A stretch of DNA of 64,000 bases, from assembly GCA_025667525.1 (NCBI GenBank), contig CM046875.1, forward strand, positions 437,298,617 to 437,362,616. Direction: 5' to 3'. The notes beneath the pieces were generated by a model. The model was given only the letters and a program-made list of their open reading frames with translations, searched no databases and had not been told where the DNA came from. Each line of letters begins with the position of its first letter. The first letter of the stretch is position 1. This stretch comes from Glebionis coronaria. Lineage: Eukaryota; Streptophyta; Magnoliopsida; Asterales; Asteraceae. Shown piece after piece: positions 10,815-20,547 of the stretch. The translations under genes and the position numbers were made by a program.

Positions 10815-12092
10815 CTAGTCCCATCCAATACCATCAATTTCTTGCACTGCAACCATGGCCTTAGGATCCTGAGCCTTAACAATTTGGCTTGAGGGTTTGC
10901 CAGCATCAGATCTTCTTGGAGATCTGCATTCCCTCATGAAGTTCCCCATACGATGACAGTTGTAGCACTCAACCTTGGATTTATCAAATCCATCAGTGTC
11001 CTTTGCATTAAAGGTCATCTTCTTCTTAAACCTTCTATTCCACCTGTTTGCTCTTATACTAGCAAGAGCCATGTTCCACTTAATATCCATCTCCTCCAAG
11101 TGCTCATCACTTATTTGCTCAAGGTCCTCATATATAATCACTGAACCATTGGGCAAAGAAGCAATGTATGCATACACAGTATCCAGATCCAAACCAGCAT
11201 GCTTACCTCTTGGAGAGTCACTTTTGTATGTGTCAGCGTCTGAATGTGAGGCGTTAACAAGGTATGTTCCAGCATTGACACATGTTGATCCAGTAACTGG
11301 GTGCATGTAAGAGTCCTTCTGATCAAATTGGCCTTCACTATGTGAGAAGAAGGCCATGTTGCTATTGGTAGACTTACTTCCATGCTCCAAAAGAGTTTCA
11401 TTCTCCAACAGCCTCAGTTTGTTGTAGATATCATCAAAAGTAGAACTTTTGTGAGTGTTGTTGGCAAGTATAGATCTTGCCTCAATCTTCCATGCATCAC
11501 CAAGGCTTTTAAGAAAAGTAGCAATAATGTCAACATCACCAACTTGTGTCCCCATGAAGGACAACTTGCTTGTAATGTCAAGCAGTCTGCTTCTCACACT
11601 GCTAAGCTTCTCATTAGGTTGAGCCTTGAAAACAACATACTCATGCATAAGTTGCTTCTTCTTCTCTTCCTTAGTATCATCACTGCCACCATATGCAACT
11701 TCAAGAGCTGCCCAAAGGTCTTTTGCAGATTCATAACCTCTGTATTTATGCTGGTTCTCTTGTCCTAAAGAGAGTTTCAGAATGTTTAGGGTTTTCATAT
11801 CAACCCTTTTCTTTGCTATGTCTTCAGCAGACACAGCTCTACCATCATCAGGTTTTTCTTTCTTATCTGCTTCTGGACATCTAGTAACAGCAGTTCTTGC
11901 AGCAATGGCATTAGCAATCTTTTCAGCTTTATTGAATGTGTTTCCATATTCAATAATCTCCCAGAGAGTGTAGTCATAGATCCCCAGATATTGCTCAAAG
12001 TTGAACTTCCATAGCTCAAAGTTGTTTGCATCAAGCATGGGAATCTTGATGCTAGGGTTTGTGAAGGAGGGGTTTACTTCTAGATTGGACAT
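10815..12092 (-). pseudogene. Element B Gag (UBN2-type) with damaged zinc knuckle
   Basis: The start ATG at 12092 lies ~84 bases inside the primer binding site, the usual place. The protein has the plant Copia gag core (NNFELWKFNFEQYL, AKDLWAALEVAYGG, SRLLDITSKLSFMG) and ends with a zinc knuckle that reads CYNCHRMGNFMREC. The expected His of the CCHC set is Asn, so zinc binding should fail. The frame ends at TAG 10815-10817 where the relatives have Trp (CTGG to CTAG). Gag would form the virus-like particle that packages element RNA. Confidence 0.85.
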
Positions 12093-12175
12093 GATGTTTT
12101 TAGGGATTTGTGAAAATTAAGGTTTTGGTGATTTTAGGGTTCTTGTGTTCTTTAAGATCAAAAGTTTCTCAACAA

Positions 12176-12187
12176 GCTCTGATACCA
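12176..12187 (-). promoter_or_regulatory. Primer binding site of element B (tRNA-Met type)
   Basis: On the minus strand it reads TGGTATCAGAGC, complementary to the 3' end of initiator tRNA-Met and standard for plant Copia elements. Two bases separate it from the LTR. Confidence 0.9.
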
Positions 12188-12418
12188 CTTGTTGATCCCA
12201 AACTTAGATCGATTTAGCTTTGTGTATACGAGATTAGATCAAGTTATACACGTAGAGAAACCTTTGTATATGTATAAAGTAATCTAAGTGTTATTCGGAA
12301 TTAACACTTAAACAAGAACACACAAAGATGTAAACAAACTTTCACTTGATTAATGATAACAAACTTGCTTACAATGAAAGTGTTTAACGTATGAAAACTT
12401 ATTATGAAACATAACCTA

Positions 12419-12449
12419 AAGGTCTTCTTTTATAGACATAAGAAGCCTT
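12419..12449 (-). promoter_or_regulatory. TATA box within an inverted repeat, element B LTR
   Basis: The sense strand reads TATAAAA (12428-12434) within arms AAGG.CTTCTT (12419-12429) and AAGAAGCCTT (12440-12449), which pair with one unpaired base. Confidence 0.55.
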
Positions 12450-12569
12450 GTACAAGAGTCTACGTATCAATTATTCTAGGTAAAGATAATTATAGAAAAT
12501 ACAATGCTGGACTTATCTTTACTAGAAACAAACTAGAAACAATATACGCGTAGACTAAATCTTTCCATC

Positions 12570-12680
12570 AGTGCTTGTCTTCAACCTATCAACGCTTGAC
12601 TTCTTCTTGTCAACGCTTGATCTGTCAGCATTTGTTTTCTTCCTATCAACGCTTGTTTTACTCTTGTCAACGCTCAAGTG
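12570..12680 (-). repeat. GCGTTGAC motif array in element B LTR
   Basis: Six copies of an AGCGTTGACA-like motif (sense strand), for example at about 12586, 12610, 12645 and 12665. Read in one frame they would give SVDKSK, SVDRKK, NADRSS, which resembles the peptide FSVDKTKSNADR in the coding region near 9590-9640. Confidence 0.75.
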
Positions 12681-12705
12681 GACTGGCTATATTTTATTCC
12701 CAACA

Positions 12706-13379
12706 ATATTAGGAAGAGAAAGCACTTATATCAAAGATCTTATCCAAGATAACACATTTTAATCACTATTCTCCCCCTTAAAAATTGCATGACATTGAAA
12801 TTTTTGTGAAACTAGTGATGAAACATGGAGAGAATAATGTTGCATGAAAGTTTGTACCCCCCTCGAAAAGAAATTCTAATCAAAATTATGGGAGTATATG
12901 AGCACACAGTTTTGAAATACATTAAAAAATTGTGCTAAAAAACCCGAGAAAACTTACTTTCCCGTTGTTAAGGAATAATGTACATAAATGAACATTTTCC
13001 TTGTGTTCATGAGCTTAAAACTTTGTATGTTTTGATATAAGCCCATGACCGAGAAAAATTAATTTCTCGTTGTTGAGGATAAGTCAAAGACTTTCCTTTC
13101 TTTGGGGACCGGGTTATAGTCTGACATGTGACTATAAGCCATTATGAGAAGAAAATAGAAAAGACATGTTTTGAAAACATTTGAACTCTCATTCAAACTT
13201 TATATACGTACCCGTGTCGTTACTGAACAACATTTCTAACTACGTCCATATTATCGATGCTGAGAGACATGTCGAAGAAGAATATTTTTGGTATTTTTTG
13301 AAAGATTTTCTCATTTTTTATTTTGTTTTTATAGGTTTTATATTTTTGTATTTTGATTTTCTGATAGATATATACAAGG
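12706..13379 (-). other. 3' noncoding part of element C with two hairpin-repeat units
   Basis: It lies between RNase H and the end of the element. GGGGGAG (sense; 12771-12777) is PPT-like. At 12945 and 13050 begin two copies of the CGAGAAA hairpin unit found seven times in element D; 13145-13270 also matches the start of that region in D (for example the CCCGTGTC.TTA..GAA block). 12706-12770 does not match the 5' LTR convincingly, so I cannot place the 3' LTR. Confidence 0.6.
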
Positions 13380-14043
13380 TTACTGCGAATGTGCAAGACG
13401 TTCAAGTTCATCTGGAGTGAAACTACGCATACCAAGTCGAAGAACCAAGAATTCAAATCATTCTTGAGAAAGAGCTTTGGTGAAGATGTCGGCTAGTTGG
13501 TAGTCCATCTTGACAAAGTACAGTTCGATCGTTCCTCTTTCCACATGATCGTTTATGAAATGGAATCGAACAGCTATGTGCTTGGTCTTGGAGTGTTGGA
13601 CCGGGTTGCAGGATATGGCTATGGCTGATTGTGAATCACAATAAATAGGAACTTTGTTAAAGTGAAAGCCATAATCCGTGAGTTGTGTTCTCATCCAAAG
13701 GACTTGAGCACTACACACGGATAGAGACACATATTCTGCTTCCGCGGTGGACAACGCCGTACAGTCTTGTTTTCTTGATGACCAGCTCACTAGCTTCTCG
13801 CCTAAGAATTGTGCTCCACCGGAAGTGCTCTTGAATGTATCATGACACCCTGCATGGTCGGCATCTGAAAAGCTAGTGAGATTAAAACCAGAATCCTTCG
13901 TATACCATAGACCCATGTTAATGGTTCCCCGGAGATAACGAAAGATCCTTTTAACCTCCATGAGGTGCTTCTCGGTTGGCTTCGCTTGGTACCGAGCACA
14001 TAAACAATTAGCATGCACAATGTCCGGTCTGCTTGAGGTTAAT
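13380..14043 (-). pseudogene. Element C RT end and RNase H
   Basis: Continues the RT broken at 22936. It reads LTSSRPDIVHANCLCARYQ, then KRIFRYLRGT, FSDADHAGCHDTFKSTSGG (first RNase H acidic residue), LSTAEAEYVSLS, YCDSQSAIAISCNPVQHSKTKHI and ADIFTKAL. These are the standard blocks of Copia RNase H, with the DAD, E and D catalytic positions present. TGA at 13458-13460 (CGA expected) interrupts it 26 codons before the natural stop at 13380-13382. RNase H would degrade RNA in the RNA-DNA hybrid during reverse transcription. Confidence 0.9.
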
Positions 14044-14336
14044 TGTAGGATCGTGTTTTTCTAAGGATTAGGCATTGTTGAATTAATCTATTTATATAGA
14101 TGATAAATGGAAGAACTTAGAGAGAGAAAGAAGAGAGAGAAAGGAGAGGATGAAGAAGAAAAGATGAAATGTGATTATGTAAAATGGAAGTGAACCAACA
14201 ACCCCTCCTAACATGCTAGGAGGGGGGTTTATATAGCCCACCCTACATGTGGGCTATATGGGCTATATTAGATCACGAGCCCAATATCGTTGGAGTGACC
14301 GATCCTTTCTAAATACGTTAAAACGTATTTCCAACA
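14044..14336 (-). repeat. 3' LTR of element D
   Basis: 293 bp, TGTAGGATCG to TTTCCAACA. It pairs with 22640-22935. An 11-base perfect inverted repeat (ATATAGCCCAC / GTGGGCTATAT, 14231-14259) overlaps the TATA box. Confidence 0.95.
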
Positions 14337-14475
14337 ATCTCCCCCAAAGGGAGGTCACTCCAAGTTACAATGTCCTAAATAGTCTATAGCTCGTGATCTA
14401 TGCTAATAATGATGTGACCGAGACTTTCCTTGGAAAAACGTATTTCCAACAATCTCCCCCAAAGGGAGGTCACAC
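14337..14475 (-). promoter_or_regulatory. Duplicated polypurine tract of element D
   Basis: On the minus strand CCTTTGGGGGAGAT abuts the LTR. The block CGTATTTCCAACA plus the tract appears twice, at 14325-14359 and 14441-14475, so a second copy of the LTR edge and PPT lies ~116 bases inside the element. Confidence 0.8.
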
Positions 14476-16920
14476 CATTTTACAAAATCTTAAACCTAGC
14501 ATACTATGCTTGAGTCTTCGATCTTGTTCTTGTGAATATGCTGATGAGATCTTTGACTTTAGTCTTGAGCATGTTCTCTTGCCTTGACCTTGTGCCTTTA
14601 TCACTTGTGATATTCGCCTCTTCGTGACTTCATGTTACACATACTTATACCTTTATAATTCTTGAAAGCTTCAGAGTTTGATACAGCGGAAGACTTGACC
14701 TTCAGACTTTCTTGAATTCGTTGAAGTACTGAGTGTATGCAGTATAATCATGTGGGGACGACTTCTTCTTGGATTCCGCAACGCCACCGTCTTCAAATGC
14801 CGCAACATAAGTAGACACGAAAGAAATGGCTTTGAACATTTCATTCTAAATCGGTAGCATTTTACCTTCGGTCGGTGAAGACCGTTGGACGATATTAGAT
14901 ATCGTACCCGTGACGGATAGTTTCAATTAAGTAACTTCCTGACAGGATTTCGCGGGTAAACCCGTTCTCTTTATTCGACCGTCCAAAGCTGACTGCGAAC
15001 ATAAAGAGTGAATCATTTGGATAATAATATCCGCATGATTTGAAGCCGTCAATTCATGTTCCTGGAACAAGTGAAATTCAATTAAGAACCGCACCATCGT
15101 TGCTTTCCAGTTGTCACGAGCTTGATTCGTATAGAATCTTGCAAGTTACCTACCAAGTGCTGTTTGAGGTTAACACTAGAAGGATTTCCACTCATCACAG
15201 TGAACACAAAGGTATCATTCTGAGTGTTCTGGCAAGATCACTGAGATATTGCGTAGAGGCCTGGAACGTGTTTAAATTCAGTTAAGAATTAAACAGCTGT
15301 TGCTTTCCAGTTATCACAAGTTTGATTCATAAAGAATCGCAAAAGTCACCTACCATGAGCTTTTTGATATTCGCTCAAGAAGGATTTCCATCTTCATTGT
15401 AAATACTTTTGTATTACTCGGATGTTCAGGCAAGATCATGAAGATTTTGCGTAGGACTCTTAAGATCTTTCTTACTTTTCACAGTGTATGAAGAAGCAAG
15501 GAATTATGAAAGTGTGTCCTAATGAGATATTTAATGATCTCAAATGGCTCTAGACTCGATCGTGCACTTTGGATTTTAGTGATCGGAGGCTGGAGAGGAG
15601 TGCCACCTTTTCAATACCAATTTATTCGGAGTGAATAAATCAATAGATAATGCGTTGTCTCCGTGTGATTAAAACAAATATCTTTTAAGAGATATCTGAG
15701 TTAGATGGGATGGGTTGTGCCTTGCATCACTGGGTCCATGATGTCTGTCTTCAATTTCAAGAATCATTAAACAATGATCTTAATAGCATATGTATTGACC
15801 CGGTTTCTGCCTAAGTTGTAAGGAGGGCTTCTTTCTTTACACCCTTTATCTTTACAATTCTTTTTCATTCTTCAACCCCTTCAATGCTTACCAATACGTC
15901 ATCACTAGCACCTTGTTGTGATTGTTCCAGTGCTAACTTAAGTACTTGGTCGGCATTCAGCTACGTTCACAATCTTTCTCCATCTTTCCTAAGGACTACT
16001 ATTTCTAGCTATGGAATGTCCTTGGGAAGATTCCTCCGGCTCTAGAGAAATCATTGGACTGTAACCTATCCTACCATCCTTATGTCACCACAATCTTCAC
16101 CGTCGTGAATAGAGATGTTTTGGGTAAGTGTATGTCACCATGAAATCCATTTTGAAGTGCAAATCCATTTTGCTCCCCCTTAACATATGCCACGATATCC
16201 GAAAACATTTTGCACATGTCGGGATGAGCTATCATGTTAAGTCAAACCATTTATGATTGATCATATCCCATATTAAATCACATTTTCTCCCCCATATTAA
16301 AAATATTAACCCAATCGATGTTTGTAATATCAATTGATTTAATAGCAGTTTAAGAAAATTTGGGAAGAAAAATGCAAATCCAATTATCTTCAACAATTAC
16401 ACAAGCTCCCCCTCAAATTAATGAGGGTGTGCGGAAACGTAAATTAAATACCTTTTAAACACAAGTGTAAGGTATTTATCACGTGCAAAGATCATATATG
16501 ATAATGAATTCACAAGATTAGCAATTTACGAGGTAGGACCTGAATGATGGAGAACATCATATGAAAGATTCACATGGTTCTTGTTCACGAATGTTGATCA
16601 CCTTGTCACGTCTGAAGTTATCTCTTGACTTCATGTGTATGATTGATATCATTGTCTTGACACCAATATGTGAACTTGGCACTCTCGGCATCAAGGATTC
16701 TGAATGCTGGACAATTGCTCCCCCTCAATTGTTGACCCGTGTTCTATTGAAAGAGCTGTAGTCACCGTTTGAGTAGTCGCATCGTCGAGTATGTAGATAT
16801 CAATTGTAAGTTGCTACGGTTGGTGGAGATGATAACTTCATAAAAACAAGACTTCTCTTGTTTTAACAAATGAATGCACTGAATCGTACATATATTCGTG
16901 TTAGATTGTGTTATAACGTA
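14476..16920 (-). other. Noncoding 3' region of element D
   Basis: No protein is recognisable. It holds further GGGGGAG tracts (sense) at about 16172, 16286, 16407 and 16716, a ~200 bp tandem duplication (15058-15465) and many short perfect hairpins, for example TTTATTC/GAATAAA at about 15627-15645, ATATCT/AGATAT at 15688-15706, AATCAT..GGATA/TATCC..ATGATT at 15012-15041 and GATTGTGTT/AACACAATC at 16903-16929. Repeated PPT-like sites in the 3' region are a known Sirevirus trait. Confidence 0.6.
15058..15465 (-). repeat. ~200 bp imperfect tandem duplication in element D
   Basis: Two copies start CCTGGAAC (about 15060 and 15262) and share TTGCTTTCCAGTT.TCAC, the AAGGATTTCCA block and GGCAAGATCA near their ends, at perhaps 75% identity. 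Confidence 0.7.
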
Positions 16921-16923
16921 AAC

Positions 16924-18130
16924 ACAATCCCTTACATGGTTATAAAGTAAACCATGCCCGAGAAAATTAATTCCCGTTGTTGAGTCAAAGCTTTCCGGTG
17001 AAATGCTTTACTTGAGTATGAAAAGCGGGTTACTATCTGAAATAATAGCAAACCATTTTGAGCATGTTTTAAAACATTTGAATTTCTGCTCGAACTTTAT
17101 TTACAACCCCGTGTCATTATTGAATGACATTTCTAGTATCGTAAATATTATCGATTCCAGAAGACATGCTCTTTTTATCAAAACATTTTTTGAACACACA
17201 ATTTTGAAAGATTTAGAAAACCTTTTTGAGAAATTCTCGAAAAATTGTGTTCAATGTTTTGAAAACCAATTACTTGGGCTTAAGATGTTGAATATCTTAC
17301 AAAACGAGCTCAAGTCCGAGAAGTTGTAAGCTTCCCGTTGTGAAGGATAAGTTTATCATCGGCGATAAACTTTCCTTTTAACTGAAGAACAAGTCCTAAG
17401 TTGACATTTACTTAGAAGTCGTTTTCATGAGCTTGAAAAACTTTGAATGTTTTAACGAAAAGCTCATGACCGAGAAAGGTGAATTTCTCGTTATGAGGAA
17501 AAGTTCTCTTATTTAAAAGATTCACTTTCCTTTCTGAGCTTAAAACCTGGAATGTTTTAATACAAACTCATGACCGAGAAAATTTAATTTCCGGTTACGA
17601 GGATAAGCTATCTTTAAAGATAAGCTTTCCTAAAATTGAAGTCCGAGTTACAGTCTGATATTTAACTGTAAGTCATTGTGCATGAGCTTAAAAACTTCGA
17701 ATGTTTTTATTATTAGCTCATGCCCGAGAAAAATTAATTTCTCGTTGTAAGGATAAGTTTATCATCGGCGGTAAACTTTCCTTTATTTGAAGAACGGGTC
17801 ATCATCTGTTATTTAATGATGAGCCTTTGTGCATGAGCTTAAAAACTTCGAATGTTTTTAATATTAGCTCATGCCCGAGAAAACTTAATTTCTCGTTAAG
17901 AGGGCAAGTTATCGTTGCGTGGATAAACTTCCGTGTCTCTGAAGTACGGGTCGTCATCTGTCATTTAACGAGGAGCCATAGTGCATGAGCTTAAAAACTT
18001 GGAATGTTTCAATATAAGCTCATGCCCGAGAAAAATGAATTTCTCATTGTTAGGATAAGTTTACCATCGGCGATAAACTTTCCTTTCTTTGAAGATTGAG
18101 TTATAGTCTGTGATGTGACTATAAGTCCTT
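16924..18130 (-). repeat. Tandem array of ~151 bp hairpin units
   Basis: Seven units are marked by CGAGAA at 16959, 17317, 17471, 17575, 17725, 17876 and 18027. The last steps are 150, 151 and 151 bp. Each full unit contains inverted repeats that would fold as four stem-loops: CGAGAAA/TTTCTCG; AAGTTTATC/GATAAACTT; a variable stem around a CTG...ATTT loop; and (G/T)CATGAGCT/AGCTCATG(C/A). Stems differ between units by paired changes, which suggests a folded RNA kept by selection. It lies just downstream of the gag frame, in the 3' untranslated region. Function unknown. Confidence 0.8.
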
Positions 18131-18144
18131 TATGCACTGTAAAT

Positions 18145-20547
18145 TTAACTGGAAATCCCCTGAGACACTTGTTTCTTAGATATCAGCTTCTTTAGCAACC
18201 AAACTCTGAGAGTGTCCTTAATTGAATGGTATACAATGATTGGACCGCTTCGTTCTTTTGGAACATCCTCTTTGGTACCTGCATTTTCATTAGGAATTTG
18301 CATGCTTGGATAAGGGTTAGCGATATCTATCTTAGAAGCAAGTGGGGGTTCACAGTTGGCCTTACTTGTGCCAGAGGTGTTCCGAGGAGATGATTCACTT
18401 GTCTTAGCAGGTAAACATTTCCTTTTATATAAAACTTTAAGTTCAGGCTTAGGTGATGCATCCTCCTTTTCAATTTCCTCCCTAGTAGTCTTAATAGAAT
18501 CGGAGACTATCCTAGTTAAAGGGCACTCGTTTTCTACAAGGGTGAAAGTTCTACCAGTGGGGCGCCACATTTTACCAATGGGTTTGATTTTGGCAACCCA
18601 CTGGGATTTAAGTCTAGCACGGGAGTTCACCTCATTAAGTAGTTTCTTGATACAAAAATCATGATTTGCCGTAAAGACACATTTTCTACAAGTTTTACAA
18701 GTAGCATATTTAATGTCCGAGTAAGATCTAGAATTCCTAGATGATTGATTGATGCTCCTAGGATGTGACATGCTACGGTTAGCAATGTTGGGTAAACTAG
18801 AAGGCATCTGACTAGGTTTGAAATTCCTATCTCTTACTTGTGTCTTTTGCTTAGCTTCCCTTAGACTAAAAGTATGGCGAACTTCATTTGAACTAGTTCC
18901 AGACGTATTCTTTGGACTATGTCTAGGGAAATTAGAGGCAATCATGTGATTAGGTCTTGAAAAAGATGTTTTAGTCACATTGGGCCTAGATGGTGGAGTG
19001 ACTGTTCTAGAAAGATGAACCATATCAACTTGGGAGGCAAACCGCGGTCTCGAGGATTGTGATCGCTCGGATCTAAATGCAGTAGGTTGTCTGACAGTCG
19101 GTTGTCTGACGAACTGATTTGTAGGCGGTTTCCCCAGGATTGATGGTTTTTCAAGCTTAGTGTCCACACTAGGTCCTTTAGTTTTTCGCAAATCATTTTT
19201 CATCGCAGCTATAGCAAAGACCTTTTCCTGTACTTGAGCCTTTAAGGTCTCATTTTCTTTGAACAATTCATCTTGGGATGCCAACTTAGATTCAAGCAAC
19301 TTAATTTGTTTCAAAAGATTATCCTTTTCAGCTTTAGAATCTAGAACAGTTTGATCCAATTTTCGTTCAAGAACAACATTTGACTTTTCAAGTTTTTCAA
19401 AGTATGTTTCAAATTTGTCCGTTTCCTTAGAAAATTCAAGTTTGGCATCCTCAAGATCTTTTAATTGTTGAGCTACAATCGTTTCGAGCTCTCTAATCTT
19501 GGAATCAGAAGCAGTAAATGAAGCAGTTATAAGACAATTATCGTGATGTTTAGCATTTTGAACACTTTCTCCCCCATTATGACTTACATCGGATGAATCA
19601 GAAGTGGTATTTCTATCACTCTTTTCCATCCCATGTTTGTCATAGTTAGGTTCAGAATGCTCAATATGCGGTATTTCATCAGCATATACATCATCAACAT
19701 TACATTATACCATGTCCGCAGGCTCTTCGTTATTAACGGGTAAGGTGTCATCAAAAGAGATCGTGTGAACATTGCCTGACGTGCCACTGGTATCATGTTG
19801 TCCTCCTGATTCCGTGCTCTTGCCATCGTTATGCTCCAAGTTATCAACCGTATTACCATTCTCCTCTTGTATCTGCATCAAAGATTCTTGCACTCCATTA
19901 TCATACACTTGGTGAAGTCTGGATCTTTCATAAATCGAAGACGAAACTGATGTCATAAATTTCAACAGTTTATCACGGAAATCTTTAACATCGTTCTGTG
20001 TGTATTGAAAAAATGACCGGCATATCCCTGAATTGTCAGACTTGATGATATTGAATTGGAGGAAAGGCGTGAGTTGTGTCACAAGAGCCTGATATGCAGT
20101 TTCTGATGCAGAGTGATTAAAGTCTTCTTTGTGAAGTTCCTCAGCTAGGTGGTTCATGTTGAGACATAGTGAATCGATGAATGTATAATGATGTTGACCA
20201 AAGAGTGTCACAAATTCGCTTCCTCCTTGAACCCATGCAATAGTCCTAAGATGTGACTGAAGTAGTCGACATGAAATTATACCACTTTCTCTAGCTGTGT
20301 CTTGCATGTGATGCAAGTCTCCCTCTTGAAATTTCGAATTCAAAGACTCCATTGAATTATGATGAAAAATGATCGTGATTAATTGTCGAAAGACCAATGC
20401 TATATTTGACAGATCGTGGAGACACCAAGAAAAATGAGATTCGCGGGATTTGACAGAACCAACGAAACATCTGTGAGTAACTCTTAAAAAAAATCCTCGA
20501 TAGTTGATGTAACTCTCTTCTTGGTTCAAATATTGTTGACGGTTCAA
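18145..20547 (-). pseudogene. Element D gag-like/coiled-coil frame with one stop
   Basis: A single frame of 801 codons, broken only by TAA at 19705-19707. The likely start is the ATG at 20350-20352 (MESLNSKFQEG); the upstream open part looks like leader. Before the stop is a helical region of about 215 residues (LHHMQ, SLCLNMNHLAEELHKEDF, FFQYTQNDVKDFRDKLLKFM). After it come a long coiled coil (about 19200-19510), a basic Ser/Pro/Arg-rich part with RFASQVDMVHLSR and HHMIASNF-like HMIASNFP, and a Cys-rich motif CKTCRKCVFTANHDFCIKK. I recognise this as the accessory Gag region of large Asteraceae Copia elements. No protease, integrase or RT follows. It may bind RNA or assemble with a helper Gag; that is inference. 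Confidence 0.8.

Larger units (their letters stand above)
6255..12705 (-). mobile_element. Element B: Copia retrotransposon, 3'-truncated
   Basis: On the minus strand it reads 5' LTR (12190-12705), primer binding site, gag, protease, integrase and reverse transcriptase, the Copia (Ty1) order. RNase H and the 3' LTR are absent; the sequence stops a few codons after the RT motif SLMYLTASRPDIM, where element A begins. The gag and spacer proteins suggest a Sirevirus-like Asteraceae family; that assignment is from memory. At least four in-frame stops and several frameshifts make it inactive. Confidence 0.85.
12190..12705 (-). repeat. 5' LTR of element B
   Basis: Bounded on the + strand by TGTTGATCC next to the primer binding site and TTCCCAACA at 12697-12705, giving a TGTTG/CAACA terminal inverted repeat and 516 bp. 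The partner LTR is lost, so the outer end rests on the inverted repeat alone; an end at AACA 12754 is less likely. It holds a TATA box inside an inverted repeat and the GCGTTGAC motif array. Confidence 0.65.

Noticed and set aside
16924..18130. Possible CRISPR-like array
   Set aside because: Repeats are long (151 bp), diverged and contiguous without unique spacers, inside a plant retrotransposon.
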